DNA of 64,000 bases. It comes from Arthrobacter gandavensis (lineage in GTDB: Bacteria > Actinomycetota > Actinomycetes > Actinomycetales > Micrococcaceae). The position numbers were made by a program, and so were the translations under genes. Shown here one piece after another: positions 26,609 through 35,577 of the stretch. The stretch spans positions 1 to 64,000 of the forward strand of contig NZ_VTFU01000006.1 of NCBI RefSeq assembly GCF_009192735.1, given 5' to 3'. Below the pieces are notes generated by a model. That model was not told where the DNA came from. It worked only from the letters and a program-made list of their open reading frames with translations, and did not search any database. Numbering within the stretch: position 1 is the stretch's first letter; each line of letters opens with the position of its first letter.

Positions 26609-27064
26609 TCAGGAGACCCCGGCGATGTCCTTCTCGGCGGTGCTGATCAGCTTTTCCTCATCAGCACGGACATCGACGGGACGCTTGCCCTGCAGCGCAG
26701 GGTTGGGCGTGTAAAACCAGAGCGCAATCTGTTCATCGGTCCAGCCCATCCAGCGGCCCAGACGGATAACGTCCTTCACGGGCGGGATCATCCGGCCGCC
26801 GGGAACATCAAACTGGAACCCCGGGTACAGGAACTGGGCGCCGCGCTTCACGGCCAGCACCCGGCCTTTACCGGTCAGCCGCGAAGCCCGAAGGTTGGGG
26901 CCGTAGCCGAATCCCAGTCGCTGGGCGGCTTCGAGGATGGTGTAGAGCCCGTCCTCCCGTTCCATCGAGGACCACAGTGCGTCGGCCTTCTTGCCGGACG
27001 GAATGGTCCGGAGGACGCCGGTCGGATGGGAGCTGTGCCGCTGATGGGTTTCCCGGTCGGTCAT
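26609..27064 (-). CDS. Solitary protein with MbcA/ParS/Xre-like toxin-binding tail
   Basis: 151 residues. The C-terminal stretch LGRWMGWTDEQIALWFYTPNPALQGKRPVDVR looks like the toxin-binding domain (DUF2384) of MbcA/ParS/Xre antitoxins, where a W...PNxxLxGxxPxD pattern recurs. The middle part (GLYTILEAAQRLGFGYGPNLRASRLTG) may be a helix-turn-helix-like N-terminal unit. The cognate RES/MbcT ADP-ribosyl or NAD-cleaving toxin is not adjacent: the neighbours are the PLP enzyme and a transglutaminase-like protein. Divergent from the latter with a 98-nt gap. Function uncertain. Confidence 0.65.
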   Translation of the reverse strand: MTDRETHQRHSSHPTGVLRTIPSGKKADALWSSMEREDGLYTILEAAQRLGFGYGPNLRASRLTGKGRVLAVKRGAQFLYPGFQFDVPGGRMIPPVKDVIRLGRWMGWTDEQIALWFYTPNPALQGKRPVDVRADEEKLISTAEKDIAGVS

Positions 27065-27162
27065 GTTTCAACGGTACCGCCGCCACCGGCGCAGAGGCAG
27101 GGGACAAGCGCCTGCCGGCCCCCAAATAGGTACTCTGCGCATCGGGCTGGGAACATGGAAGC

Positions 27163-27582
27163 ATGCGATCACTCAGCCTTCAGGAAGCAACCCGCCTTGC
27201 AGAGCAGACAGCGGCGGTGGCGGAGGGTCACATTCCTTACGGCTCCGGCCTGGGCGCACCGGCCTCTTTCACTCTGGCGTGGCTGATGGCGGGTGCCGGG
27301 ATCGAGGGCATCCGGGTGGCCAGCGGATCCTCCGGAATGGGCGACCACTTCTGGATCGAAACGCAGCAGTGGCGGATCGATCCGACCCTTCGCCAGTTTC
27401 CGCACCTGAACCACCAGCCGCTGGTCCAGCCGGTCACCGAACCCGGAAACTTCGACGCGGTCAAGTATCACTCAGTGCCGGCCAGCCGTGATGAAGCGGT
27501 GCGCGAGGTTTCCTACGGTTTCCGCAACGCGGCCGAAACCGAAGCCTTTGTGCGTGAGATGACCGCCGCCGTTGTCCTCTAG
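27163..27582 (+). CDS. Cysteine-less transglutaminase-like protein
   Basis: 139 residues. GMGDHFWIETQQWRIDPTLRQFPH mirrors the His- and Asp-bearing core of transglutaminase-like folds (HxWxE...W.IDPTadQF). The helix where the catalytic Cys should sit reads GLGAPASFTLAWLM and there is no cysteine anywhere in the protein, so it is probably non-catalytic. No signal peptide. It lies divergent from the antitoxin-like gene and 183 nt before the binding-protein gene. I cannot assign a role. Confidence 0.6.
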   Translation: MRSLSLQEATRLAEQTAAVAEGHIPYGSGLGAPASFTLAWLMAGAGIEGIRVASGSSGMGDHFWIETQQWRIDPTLRQFPHLNHQPLVQPVTEPGNFDAVKYHSVPASRDEAVREVSYGFRNAAETEAFVREMTAAVVL

Positions 27583-27765
27583 CCCTCGTCCTTGAGCCGC
27601 AGTCCCCTGACCGCAGTGCGCTCCGGGCCGGACGGGAACGGAACCTGTTGGGACCCGACGGGCGGCACTGCCGTGACCATGATTGAGGAAATCTCCTTCT
27701 TGTATTAGCGTCAGCCGCACCACCGGGCGAACCCCGCAGTGGCAACCGTGGATCAAAGGAGAACC

Positions 27766-29091
27766 ATGCGAGCCAGCACCAGGATTTTTGCCGTATCAGC
27801 AGCCGCGGTTCTGGCACTGAGCGGCTGCAGCGAAAGCGGTGCCGAGGACGGCACGCAATCCCTCCGCATTGTCTACCGGAGCGTCGACGCGCCGATGGTG
27901 GACCTGATGGAGAACGTCAAGCAGCAGTTCGAAGCAGCCAACGACGGCGTGAGCGTTGAACTGGCACCGATTGAAGGCAACGACGAGGATTACGCCACCA
28001 AGCTGGCGCTTTCCCAGCGCTCCCCGGACACGGCACCCGATGTTTTCCTGGAGGACTCCTTCAAGCTGCGGGCCGACGTCGACGCCGGGTACGTGCTTCA
28101 GCTGGACGACCACCTCTCGGACTGGGAGGACTGGGACAGCTTCAACGAGACGGCCAAGCAGGCCGGCACGGGGGACGACGGCGGCACCTACGCCATTCCC
28201 CTGGAAACGGACACCCGGGTCATTTGGTACAACCAGAACGTCCTCTCGGAGGCCGGCATCGACCTGCCGTGGGAACCCGAAAGCTGGGATGACATCCTCA
28301 CCATGGCGCGCACGGTCAAGGCATCGAACCCCGACGTCGTGCCGTTCAGCATGTACGCGGGAACCATGCAAAGCTTCTACGAACTGCTGTACGGAACCCC
28401 CGGGGGCACGCTGTACGACGAGGACGAGCAAAAGTGGGTCACCGGTTCGCAGGGCTTTGTGGACTCCCTGGCGTTCCTGAAGACCATCTACGACGAAGGG
28501 CTGGCGGTCAGCCCGGCCGAGGCGCTGGACGAGAACATCTGGCAGGGCATCGTGGGCGAAATGCTCCCGCAGGACCGGATGGGAGCCACGGTCGAAGGGT
28601 CCTATGCTCCGCAGTTCTGGCAGGCCGGCGGCCAGTACGAGTGGCCCGAATACAGCGAAGTGATGGCCACGGCACCGTTCCCCACCCAAGACGGGCAGGA
28701 GCCCGGGGCCGTGAGCATGTCCGGCGGCTGGACCCTGGCGGTGGGTTCCGGAACGGAATCCCCGGAGCTGGCGGCGGACTTCGTCAAGATGGCCCTCAGC
28801 TACGACAACTCGCTGCAGTACACCGTGGACAGTTCCAAGATCGCCGTCCGGACCGACGTCGCCGAGGCGTCCGAATACCTGGAGATGAACCCGTTCGCCG
28901 GGGCCGTCACGGAGGTTCTCGACGTCAGCAACTACCGGCCCGCGACGTCGGACTTCGCCGAAATCGATACTGCGGTCCTGACCGCAACCCAGGAAGTCGT
29001 GGCCGGCGGCAAGTCTCCGGAGGAGGCCGCAGCCGCCTACGATGATGCGTTGATAAAAATTGTTGGCGAAGAGAACGTCACCCAGAAGTAG
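27766..29091 (+). CDS. Sugar-binding lipoprotein of a CUT1 importer (alpha-mannoside locus)
   Basis: About 441 residues. Lipoprotein signal peptide with lipobox LALSGC (Cys about residue 20), then a two-lobe extracellular solute-binding fold typical of family 1: FEAANDGVSVEL, PDTAPDVFLEDSF, TDTRVIWYNQNVLSEAGI, FSMYAGTMQSFYELLYG. It captures an oligosaccharide outside the cell and delivers it to the two permeases that follow. The downstream GH38 alpha-mannosidase suggests a mannoside. ATG at 27766 with AAAGGAG 7 nt upstream. First gene of a four-gene operon without an ATPase. Confidence 0.9.
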   Translation: MRASTRIFAVSAAAVLALSGCSESGAEDGTQSLRIVYRSVDAPMVDLMENVKQQFEAANDGVSVELAPIEGNDEDYATKLALSQRSPDTAPDVFLEDSFKLRADVDAGYVLQLDDHLSDWEDWDSFNETAKQAGTGDDGGTYAIPLETDTRVIWYNQNVLSEAGIDLPWEPESWDDILTMARTVKASNPDVVPFSMYAGTMQSFYELLYGTPGGTLYDEDEQKWVTGSQGFVDSLAFLKTIYDEGLAVSPAEALDENIWQGIVGEMLPQDRMGATVEGSYAPQFWQAGGQYEWPEYSEVMATAPFPTQDGQEPGAVSMSGGWTLAVGSGTESPELAADFVKMALSYDNSLQYTVDSSKIAVRTDVAEASEYLEMNPFAGAVTEVLDVSNYRPATSDFAEIDTAVLTATQEVVAGGKSPEEAAAAYDDALIKIVGEENVTQK

Positions 29092-29099
29092 CGCGGCCG

Positions 29100-30056
29100 G
29101 TGTCCAGCACGTCGGTAGCCCGGCCCTCCGGTCCGCAGGAGGGGCGGGGGCCGCTGTCCGCGGGGCGGCGGGACCGTCGGGCTGCCGCCCGGATCGGCCG
29201 CTTCGCGCGGCTGGTGCCGTTGGCTCCCGCAGTGGTGCTCCTGCTGGTGTTCCTTGGCGGTCCGATCATCTGGGCGGTGTACGGATCCTTCACCGACGCC
29301 GGTCTGACCGGTGCCGCCGCCAAGAACCCGGAGTGGATCGGGCTCGAGAATTACCGCGGGCTCCTGACCGATCCGTTGTTCCCGCGGTCCCTGTGGCTCA
29401 CCTTTCTCTTTGTGCTCGTTTCAGCCGTGATCGGGCAGAACTGCCTGGGAATGCTGCTGGCCCTGCTGATGCAGCGGGCCAACGCGGTGGTGGGCGGGAT
29501 TGTGGGCACCTGTGTCGTGGCGGCATGGGTGCTGCCAGAAATCGTCGCCGCTTTCATTGCCTATGCCTTCTTCTTCCGGGACGGAATGCTCAACCAGCTG
29601 ACCGGATTGGCGGGCCTGCCCGCCGTGGACTGGCTCTATGAACAACCCATGCTGGCCCTGATTATCGCCAACATTTGGCGCGGAACAGCCTTTTCGATGA
29701 TGAATTACCAAGCGGCGCTGAATGACGTACCGCCGGAAATCACCGAATCCGCCACCATCGACGGCGCCGGGACCGTGCAGCGGCTGCGGTACGTCACTCT
29801 TCCGATGATCAGGCGCAGCATCGCCACGAACCTGATGCTGATTACGCTCCTGACGCTGGGCACCTTCACCCTCATTTTCGTGGTGACCCGCGGCGGCCCG
29901 CTGAACGCCAGCACCACTCTGCCGATCATGGCCTACGAACAGGCTTTCCAGTACGGAGACATTGGTTACGGAACGGCCATCGCCGTCGTCATGCTCTTCA
30001 TCGGTGCCGTCTTCTCCGTTGCGTATATCCGCATGCTGCGGGAAAGGAAGGACTAG
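29100..30056 (+). CDS. CUT1 sugar ABC permease (MalF type)
   Basis: A 318-residue membrane protein with a basic cytoplasmic N-terminal tail and about six helices. The EAA loop that contacts the ATPase is EITESATIDGAGTVQRLRYVTLP near residues 215-240, with the usual EAA...G pattern. GTG start 8 nt after the binding-protein stop. No clear Shine-Dalgarno, which suggests coupled translation. It works with the next permease to move the bound sugar. The ATPase is probably the MsmK protein at 4168-5259. Confidence 0.9.
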   Translation: MSSTSVARPSGPQEGRGPLSAGRRDRRAAARIGRFARLVPLAPAVVLLLVFLGGPIIWAVYGSFTDAGLTGAAAKNPEWIGLENYRGLLTDPLFPRSLWLTFLFVLVSAVIGQNCLGMLLALLMQRANAVVGGIVGTCVVAAWVLPEIVAAFIAYAFFFRDGMLNQLTGLAGLPAVDWLYEQPMLALIIANIWRGTAFSMMNYQAALNDVPPEITESATIDGAGTVQRLRYVTLPMIRRSIATNLMLITLLTLGTFTLIFVVTRGGPLNASTTLPIMAYEQAFQYGDIGYGTAIAVVMLFIGAVFSVAYIRMLRERKD

Positions 30057-30058
30057 CC

Positions 30059-30912
30059 ATGTCCGTCATCCCGGCGCCGTCCCGGCGCCGTCCCGCCGCA
30101 GGTCCCGGGGTCCGGGGATCCCTGCCGTGGTGCTGGTGCTGTTGGCCCTGGTCTTCCTGCTGCCCCTGACCTGGCTGCTGAGCGCGTCAGTGAATGCTGA
30201 TGCCACCTATGAGCTGACCGCTCCGACAACCCTGACCCTGGCTAACTTCTCAGCAATTATGAACGCCCAGCAGACCTTCATGCCGCTGCTGAACAGCTTC
30301 ATCCTGGCCTTCGGCGCGGCCGCCGTCACGGTTGCGGCCGCAGTGCTGGCCGCCTATCCGCTCTCCCGCTATCAACTGCGCTTCAAGCGGCCCTTCATGT
30401 ACACAATCCTCTTCGGCACCTGCCTTCCCATTACGGCGATCATGGTGCCGGTCTACAGCCTGTTTGTGCAGCTGAACCTGCTCGATTCCCTGGGTGGAAC
30501 CATCCTGTTCATGGGAGCGACCTTTCTGCCGATCGCCATCTGGATGACCAAGAACTTCATGGACTCGGTACCGGTCAGCCTGGAGGAGGCCGCATGGATC
30601 GACGGCGCATCGTCCATGAAGGCGCTGTACTACGTGGTGCTTCCGCTCATGCGCCCCGGGCTGGGGGTTGTTTTCATCTTTGTCTTCCTGGAGGGTTGGG
30701 GAAACTTCTTTGTCCCCTTCATCCTCCTGTTCGCCGCCGACAAACAGCCGGCGTCAGTGAGCATCTTCCGCTTTTTTGATGAATACGGCGGAGTGGCCTA
30801 CGGCGAATTGGCGGCCTTTTCGATCCTGTACTCCATGCCGGTCATACTCCTGTACATCGTCTCCCGCGCCCTCGGCGGTTCCTTCGCCCTCAGCGGCGCC
30901 ATGAAAGGGTAG
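30059..30912 (+). pseudogene. CUT1 sugar ABC permease (MalG type), N terminus frameshifted
   Basis: The body of the protein (six helices, EAA loop SLEEAAWIDGASSMKALYYVVLP, C-terminal GGSFALSGAMKG) is intact, but in the frame open from 29962. The natural ATG at 30059, with GGAAAGGAAGG upstream, starts in another frame. Between them CCCGGCGCCGT is duplicated in tandem. Deleting one copy gives a normal N terminus MSVIPAPSRRRSRGPGIPAV running into the first helix. If the duplication is real, translation could still begin at the internal GTG at 30127 and lose only the cytoplasmic tail. Confidence 0.85.
30070..30095 (+). repeat. 11-bp tandem duplication causing the permease frameshift
   Basis: CCCGGCGCCGT at 30070-30080 is repeated at 30081-30091, with a partial third copy CCCG. 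Eleven is not a multiple of three, so gain or loss of a copy switches the permease frame. Confidence 0.9.
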
Positions 30913-30919
30913 GTTCCGC

Positions 30920-33900
30920 ATGCATGAGAGCCGCGAACTGGTCGAAGCCCGGATCAACCGGTTCATCCGGGAAAGGCTCACCGCCAATCTTTGGCGGAGC
31001 AGGCTGCCGGCGGTGCTTGAGTCCTGGTCGGCGCCGGGGGAGCCCGTCCCTTTCGCGCAGGCCGTGGGCCGGGACTTTCAGCCCTTTGCCCCGGGGCAGG
31101 CCTGGGGCGCTCCCTGGGGAACCACCTGGTTCCGGGTTTCCGGCACCGTGCCGGCGGAATGGGCGGGGGAAACCGGGCGCCCTGAACTGGTCATGGACCT
31201 GGGGTTCAGCGGTGACGGTCCCGGGTTTGAGGCGGAAGGGCTGGTCTACACGCCGGCCGGAGAGATAGTGAAGGCGGTGGAACCCCGGAACCTGCATGTT
31301 CCGGTGCGGCAGGCGCCGGGTGAACCGTTCGAGTTCTTTGTGGAGGCGGCGTCAAACCCCAACGTCATCGCCGGCTTTACCTACGCTCCAACACCCCTGG
31401 GAGATCCGGCGACGGCGGGGGACGCGCCGCTGTATGTGTTCCGTTCCGCGGACCTGGCTTTGCTGGACACCGGGGTCTGGGAGCTGGCCAGGGACTTTTG
31501 GACGCTGAACGGACTCATGCACGAGCTCCCCATGGACATGCCCCGGCGGTACGAGATCCTCCGGGCGATGGAACGGGCGGTCACCGCCGTCGATCCCGGC
31601 AATGTCTCCGGGACCGCGGCGGCGGCCCGCGGGCAGCTGGCCGGGGTCCTGTCCCAGCCGGCCTACGCCAGCGCACACCGGATCCACGCCGTCGGACACG
31701 CCCACATCGACAGCGCCTGGCTGTGGCCGGTGCGGGAAACGGTGCGGAAGGTCGCCCGGACCTTCGCCAACGTGCTGGAACTGATGGATCAGGATCCCGA
31801 GTTCGTTTTCACGGCGTCCTCAGCCCAGCAGTACGCCTGGCTGCAGCAGTATTATCCGAACCTGTTTGACCGGGTGGCGGAACGTGCACGGGAGGGGAGG
31901 TTTGTGCCCACCGGCGGCATGTGGGTGGAAGCGGACACCAACATGCCAGGAGGTGAGGCCATGGCCCGGCAGTTTGTGGCCGGGCAGCGCTTCTTCGGCG
32001 AAAATTTCGGCGTGGAACCGGAAGTCCTGTGGCTGCCGGACTCCTTTGGCTACTCGGCGGCGCTGCCGCAGATTGCCCGGGCAGCCGGGGCACGCTGGTT
32101 CCTCACCCAGAAAATTTCATGGAACGAAACCAACGTCATGCCGCACTCCACATTCCGGTGGGAGGGAATCGACGGGTCGACGCTGTTCACGCACTTTCCT
32201 CCGGTGGACACCTACAACGCCGAGCTGTCCGGCCAGGAGCTGGCGCGGGCACAGCGCCAGTACAGCGAGAAGGGATTCGGCAACACCTCGCTGGTGCCCT
32301 TTGGCTGGGGCGACGGCGGCGGGGGACCAACCCGCGAAATGCTGGCCGCGGCCCGCCGCACGGCATCCCTGGAGGGTTCTCCCACGGTCCGCCTTTCCAG
32401 CCCCGAAGACTTTTTCGCCGCGGCCGAAGCCGAACTCGCGGATCCTCCCGTGTGGTCCGGGGAGCTGTACCTGGAGTTCCACCGCGGAACGTACACCAGC
32501 CAGGCCAGGACCAAGAAAGGCAACCGGCGCAGCGAGCACCTGCTGCGGGAAGCGGAGCTGTGGGCGGCGTCCGCGGCGCTGGCTGCCGGGGCCGAGTATC
32601 CATATGACGCACTCGAACAGGCATGGCACACCGTCCTGCTGCAGCAATTCCATGACATCCTGCCGGGCACCTCCATCGCCTGGGTGCACCATGAAGCGGA
32701 ACGCAACTACGCGCGGGTGGCCGCGGGGCTGGAAGTACTGATCGAGGATTCGGCCCGGGCGCTGCTCGGCGTCGGGGACTTCGCAGCGGCACTGAACGCG
32801 GGCCCGTACTCCGTGTCCGGAGTGAAAGCCTTCGGGTCCGGGCCGGTCCCGGAGCCACAGCCCTGGACCTGGCGGCGGGCGGGCGATGGGTGGAAGATCA
32901 ACAGCGACAAACTGCAGCTCACCGTGGATGCCTCCGGCCTCTTCCGGTCACTGCTGGTGAATGCAGGGATGGGTGCAGGGGAGGGGCGGGAAGTCTTCCC
33001 GCCCGGCCGGCCGGGAAACCTCTTCCAGCTCTTCCGCGACACTCCCAACCAATGGGATGCCTGGGACCTGGATGCGCATTACCGGTTCAGTTCCACGGAC
33101 CTGATGCAGCCGGACAGCATGGAGCTGGAGGACGGCAGCGGTGACCGGGTCCTGGTCATTACCCGGTCCTTCGGACGCTCGGTGGTGGTGCAGCGGCTGT
33201 CCCTGAGCCCGGACGGATCCGCGGTGGACCTGGAAGCGGACGTGGACTGGCACGAGCAGCAGAAACTGCTCAAGCTCGCCTTTCCGCTGGACGTGCACGC
33301 CGCCCAGGCCGCATCCGAGATCCAATTCGGCCACGTGCACCGTCCCACGCACGCCAACACCTCGTGGGACGCGGCGCGGTTTGAAACGGTTGCACACCGC
33401 TGGATCCATGTGGGGGAGCCAGGTTACGGGGTGGCGGTTGCCAACGATTCCACCTACGGCCATGACACCTTCCGCGACAGCGTGGACGGGCGGACGTGCA
33501 CCACGGTTCGGCTTTCGCTGCTGCGGGCTCCGCTTTTCCCGGACCCCGGATCCGACCAGGGGCAGCACAGCTTCCGGTTCTCGCTGCGGCCGGCATCGGG
33601 AATCCCCGACGCCGTGGCCGAGGGCTACCGGCTGAACCTGCCGCTGCGGCGCATCTCCGGAGTGTCAGCGGCAGCCGCGGAGCCGATCCTCGCGGTGGAT
33701 CATCCCGGCGTGGTGGTGGAAGCGGTCAAGCTGGCCGAAGACCGCAGCGGTGACGTGGTGGTCCGGTTGTACGAGGCCCACGGGGGAAGGGCACGGGCGA
33801 AGGTCCGCGTTGGGTTCGCACACGACGACGTCGCCGCCACGGATTTGCTGGAACGGCCTGTCACCTCGGAAGCAGTGCAGGAGCAGCAGCCCTCCGCCGG

Positions 33901-33979
33901 GACAGTGGTGCTGCAGCTGAGGCCGTTTGAGCTGGTCACGCTTCGATTCCGCCGGAGCTTCACCGGGCAGCGGGGGTGA
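30920..33979 (+). CDS. GH38 alpha-mannosidase
   Basis: 1019 residues; hydrolyses alpha-mannosides with retention of configuration. An N-terminal beta domain (1-250) is followed by the catalytic GH38 domain with AVGHAHIDSAWLWP (Zn ligands H260, D264 region) and VLWLPDSFGYSAALPQI with nucleophile D374. The QFHDILPGTS motif lies near 575, then alpha-mannosidase middle and C-terminal beta domains. There is no signal peptide, so it works in the cytoplasm on imported mannosides. Its ATG lies 7 nt after the permease stop. Last gene of the importer operon; a 50-nt gap separates it from the PTH2 gene. Confidence 0.95.
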   Translation: MHESRELVEARINRFIRERLTANLWRSRLPAVLESWSAPGEPVPFAQAVGRDFQPFAPGQAWGAPWGTTWFRVSGTVPAEWAGETGRPELVMDLGFSGDGPGFEAEGLVYTPAGEIVKAVEPRNLHVPVRQAPGEPFEFFVEAASNPNVIAGFTYAPTPLGDPATAGDAPLYVFRSADLALLDTGVWELARDFWTLNGLMHELPMDMPRRYEILRAMERAVTAVDPGNVSGTAAAARGQLAGVLSQPAYASAHRIHAVGHAHIDSAWLWPVRETVRKVARTFANVLELMDQDPEFVFTASSAQQYAWLQQYYPNLFDRVAERAREGRFVPTGGMWVEADTNMPGGEAMARQFVAGQRFFGENFGVEPEVLWLPDSFGYSAALPQIARAAGARWFLTQKISWNETNVMPHSTFRWEGIDGSTLFTHFPPVDTYNAELSGQELARAQRQYSEKGFGNTSLVPFGWGDGGGGPTREMLAAARRTASLEGSPTVRLSSPEDFFAAAEAELADPPVWSGELYLEFHRGTYTSQARTKKGNRRSEHLLREAELWAASAALAAGAEYPYDALEQAWHTVLLQQFHDILPGTSIAWVHHEAERNYARVAAGLEVLIEDSARALLGVGDFAAALNAGPYSVSGVKAFGSGPVPEPQPWTWRRAGDGWKINSDKLQLTVDASGLFRSLLVNAGMGAGEGREVFPPGRPGNLFQLFRDTPNQWDAWDLDAHYRFSSTDLMQPDSMELEDGSGDRVLVITRSFGRSVVVQRLSLSPDGSAVDLEADVDWHEQQKLLKLAFPLDVHAAQAASEIQFGHVHRPTHANTSWDAARFETVAHRWIHVGEPGYGVAVANDSTYGHDTFRDSVDGRTCTTVRLSLLRAPLFPDPGSDQGQHSFRFSLRPASGIPDAVAEGYRLNLPLRRISGVSAAAAEPILAVDHPGVVVEAVKLAEDRSGDVVVRLYEAHGGRARAKVRVGFAHDDVAATDLLERPVTSEAVQEQQPSAGTVVLQLRPFELVTLRFRRSFTGQRG

Positions 33980-34029
33980 CTGCGGAGCCTGTGGGCCGGG
34001 GGAGTGTCCGGGCGTGAAAAACTGGAGAC

Positions 34030-34695
34030 ATGCAACCCAGCGACACCGTCCAGCCGATCGTACTGCTCGTCGACAAGGAAGACCCAGCAGCCCACTATGA
34101 CGCAGTGGCCGCCGCCGCGGCGGCGAGCGTGAGCGCATATGCGCGGAGGGAAGATGACGGGCCCTGGGAGAACTGGGTGTACGGCCGCTTCACCAAGACC
34201 GTCCGCCGGGCCAGCCCCAAGGCCTTTGCCAAACTGGCGGCCCAGGCGCCGTCGGGCACCGTCGTCGTCGGCCGGGCACAGGCCCTCGCCTTTGAGCCGG
34301 TGACCTATGAGGAGATGCCCAAAGCCGTCCGCGCACTGCAGGTCTCGGGCACCCAGTTGCCCGACGAGGACCCGGTGCCGGGACGCCCGGGAGCCCCGGT
34401 GGTGGTGGTGAACGCGGACCTGGAGATGTCCACCGGCAAGGCCGGAGCACAGGCGGCCCATGCGCTGCTTTCCTGGTATCTGACGCTGTCCGGGCAGGAG
34501 CAGGACGCGTGGTGCACGGACGGCTGCCCGGTGTCCGTCCGGGCAGCAGCCGGAACCGAGTTTCGGGCGCTCGCCGCCGCACCCGGAGCCGGACCGCTGA
34601 TCGTGGACGCAGGTATGACGGAGATTGCACCCAACACCGCCACCGCCTTCGTAGCCGCCGCCGGGACCGTTACCGGGCCGCTGGCGGCCCGGTAA
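34030..34695 (+). CDS. PTH2-family peptidyl-tRNA hydrolase-like protein
   Basis: 221 residues. The C-terminal portion has the PTH2 pattern: DLEMSTGKAGAQAAHALL (the first-strand and Lys-bearing helix) and VDAGMTEIAPNTATAFV (compare DAGRTQIAPGT in Pth2). Archaeal and eukaryotic Pth2 recycle peptidyl-tRNA, and actinobacterial relatives of this length are uncharacterised. The N-terminal 130 residues are an extra domain with WENWVYGRFTKTVRRA. Forward strand, convergent with the YqeY gene. Confidence 0.75.
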   Translation: MQPSDTVQPIVLLVDKEDPAAHYDAVAAAAAASVSAYARREDDGPWENWVYGRFTKTVRRASPKAFAKLAAQAPSGTVVVGRAQALAFEPVTYEEMPKAVRALQVSGTQLPDEDPVPGRPGAPVVVVNADLEMSTGKAGAQAAHALLSWYLTLSGQEQDAWCTDGCPVSVRAAAGTEFRALAAAPGAGPLIVDAGMTEIAPNTATAFVAAAGTVTGPLAAR

Positions 34696-34724
34696 CGCAC
34701 ATGCCGCTCGGCAGCCCTTGAGGA

Positions 34725-35186
34725 TTAGGCGAGGCGGCTGCGGACAATCTCGCTGACGGCCTTGCCGTCAAAGCGGCCCGCAACCTTGGCTGTCACCGGC
34801 TTCATGACGGCGCCCATCTGGCGCATCGACAGTTCGGTGCCGTCAGCGGACAGATCGGCGATGACCTCGTCCACGATGGCCTCCACGTCCGCGGCGGTCA
34901 GCGGGGCGGGCAGGTACGCCTCGATGATTTCGGCTTCGGCGACCTCCGCGTCCGCGCGCTCAGTTTCGCCGGCGTCGCGGTAAATGCCCGCGGTGTCCCG
35001 GCGCTTGGCCGCTTCCTTCTGCAGCAGCGACACAACCTGGACGTCGTCGAGCTCGACGGGAGTCTTTCCGGACTTTTCCCGGGTTTCAATCTCGCCGAGC
35101 ACGTTGCGCACCGTCATCAGCGCGGTGCGGTTCCCGGCTTTCATATGGGTCTTCATGTCGGCCTGGAGCTGCTCTTTGAGTGTCAT
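34725..35186 (-). CDS. GatB/YqeY-domain protein
   Basis: 153 residues of the stand-alone YqeY family: MTLKEQLQADMKTHMKAGNRTALMTVRNVLGEIETREKSG at the start, EIIEAYLPAPLT in the middle, and MRQMGAVMKPVTAKVAGRFDGKAVSEIVRS at the end. It resembles the C-terminal tRNA-binding domain of GatB, but the amidotransferase catalytic part is absent, and the role of YqeY alone is not established. ATG start. It lies left of a decayed aldolase remnant. Confidence 0.92.
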   Translation of the reverse strand: MTLKEQLQADMKTHMKAGNRTALMTVRNVLGEIETREKSGKTPVELDDVQVVSLLQKEAAKRRDTAGIYRDAGETERADAEVAEAEIIEAYLPAPLTAADVEAIVDEVIADLSADGTELSMRQMGAVMKPVTAKVAGRFDGKAVSEIVRSRLA

Positions 35187-35239
35187 GGGGTCTCATTTCC
35201 AATGGAGGATTTCATGGGGTTTCCCTCCATGATCCCGCG

Positions 35240-35577
35240 GAATGGCACCGGCGTGCACGCTGCGGCTTCAGGGCGCCCGGTTGCGGCCGCGTTCGGCGCC
35301 GGCGCGCACCTCCCGCGCCCGCTCCGCCAAGGAGTCGAGGTTTCCCCCGGGGAGCAGGGCGTCCCCGAGCAGTTCCGGGCCGTATGGACGACGTCGGGAG
35401 CGGCATGAGGGGAGGCGATAAACCGGGCACCGGCTGCGGCCGACCGCATCACGTCCTGCGGCGTCATGACCGCCCATGCCGATGTCGACGTCGGCGGGGA
35501 ACCGGGCAGCCAGACGACCGAGGGCATCCAGCGCACCCGGAGTGGTCAGAGTCAGCTCCAGGGACCGGATTCGGAGG
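35240..35577 (-). pseudogene. Decayed KDPG/KHG-aldolase-like remnant
   Basis: No intact ORF, but successive frames on the minus strand read like one bifunctional 2-keto-3-deoxy-6-phosphogluconate / 4-hydroxy-2-oxoglutarate aldolase (Eda) fragment. They are RSLELTLTTPGALDALGRLA then DIGMG; in a second frame VMTPQDVMRSAAAGARF then ASPHAAPDVVHTAR; and back in the first frame ELLGDALLPGGNLDSLAERAR. At least two frameshifts are needed, the N-terminal barrel strand is missing, and the C-terminal lysine region is gone. It directly abuts the end of the DUF1684 gene. Boundaries are approximate. Confidence 0.6.

Noticed and set aside
27683-27708. Promoter TTGAGG / TATTAG ahead of the mannoside operon
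   Set aside because: The spacer is only 14 nt, too short for a normal sigma-70 promoter; no alternative was convincing, so none is listed.
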